From contig NZ_JAKZFC010000005.1 of the NCBI RefSeq assembly GCF_022549215.1, positions 186,001-250,000 of the forward strand: a stretch of 64,000 nucleotides of DNA. Direction: 5' to 3'. A program made the position numbers and the translations under genes. This document shows, one piece after another, positions 63,991-64,000 of this stretch (the stretch's first letter is position 1; every line of letters begins with the position of its first letter). The notes under the pieces were generated by a model. It had not been told where the DNA came from. It did not search any database and worked only from the letters and a program-made list of their open reading frames with translations. Origin of the DNA: Solibacillus palustris. GTDB taxonomy: Bacteria; Bacillota; Bacilli; Bacillales_A; Planococcaceae.

Positions 63991-64000
63991 ATGACGGTTG
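63991..64000 (+). CDS. Start of the next suf gene, expected sufD (partial)
   Basis: ATG ACG GTT behind AAGGAGG is cut off by the window edge. In Bacillales the gene after sufC is sufD; only three codons are visible, so the identity rests on gene order alone. Confidence 0.6.

Overview
The window is chromosomal DNA of a low-GC, endospore-forming Firmicute of the Bacillales. The gerA-type germination operon, the B. subtilis-like fadN-A-E / yusI-gcvH-yusF-yusE / metNPQ block, gltC-gltAB, pdxST and sufC all point there. Base composition and protein sequences look most like Planococcaceae (Lysinibacillus/Solibacillus relatives); that placement is inference. No phage, insertion sequence, CRISPR array, rRNA or tRNA was seen.

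Layout. 1-7.5 kb: end of a TetR-like gene; a small membrane protein resembling transmembrane (PaxB/Pyr4-type) terpene cyclases; an ATPase remnant; a two-component system next to a three-gene bacitracin/lantibiotic-type ABC transporter; a lipoprotein of the erythromycin-esterase family. 7.5-18.8 kb: YitT, a Dph6-like ATP pyrophosphatase, a HEAT protein, an SDR, a YdeI-like protein, pdxST, a chemotaxis receptor, a LysM-NlpC/P60 hydrolase, a LURP-one-like protein, and yceI behind MhqR-like palindromes. 19-29 kb: accessory and partly decayed DNA with a Ser/Thr kinase coupled to a 55-aa basic protein, a Fic toxin with a small antitoxin, a lipoprotein, an ADP-ribosylglycohydrolase, two Na+-coupled transporters and several gene remnants. 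29-44 kb: an ATP-grasp ligase, OsmC, a UbiB-like kinase, an orphan hutH, a 5'-3' exonuclease, a germinant receptor operon in the order B-A-C, a C39-like peptidase, an ECF sigma factor with a large membrane partner, an MFS exporter and a thioredoxin. 44-64 kb: core metabolism, with fatty acid beta-oxidation (fadNAE behind a FadR box), yusI, gcvH, yusF, yusE, a SAM-I riboswitch controlling metNPQ, gltC divergent from gltAB, a DinB-like protein, and sufC with the first codons of the next gene.

How the parts work together. fadN, fadA and fadE provide beta-oxidation steps under a shared leader. metN, metP and metQ form one methionine importer switched by SAM. gltC controls gltAB glutamate synthase. 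pdxS and pdxT form one PLP synthase. The RR-HK-ABC-permease-permease block looks like a peptide-antibiotic sensing and export module.

The features most worth a second look are a ~102-bp structured repeat present in two near-identical copies (one inside the met operon) plus a degenerate half copy, the terpene-cyclase-like protein, the kinase/small-protein pair, the Fic module whose antitoxin lacks the usual inhibitory motif, and the sigma factor module.
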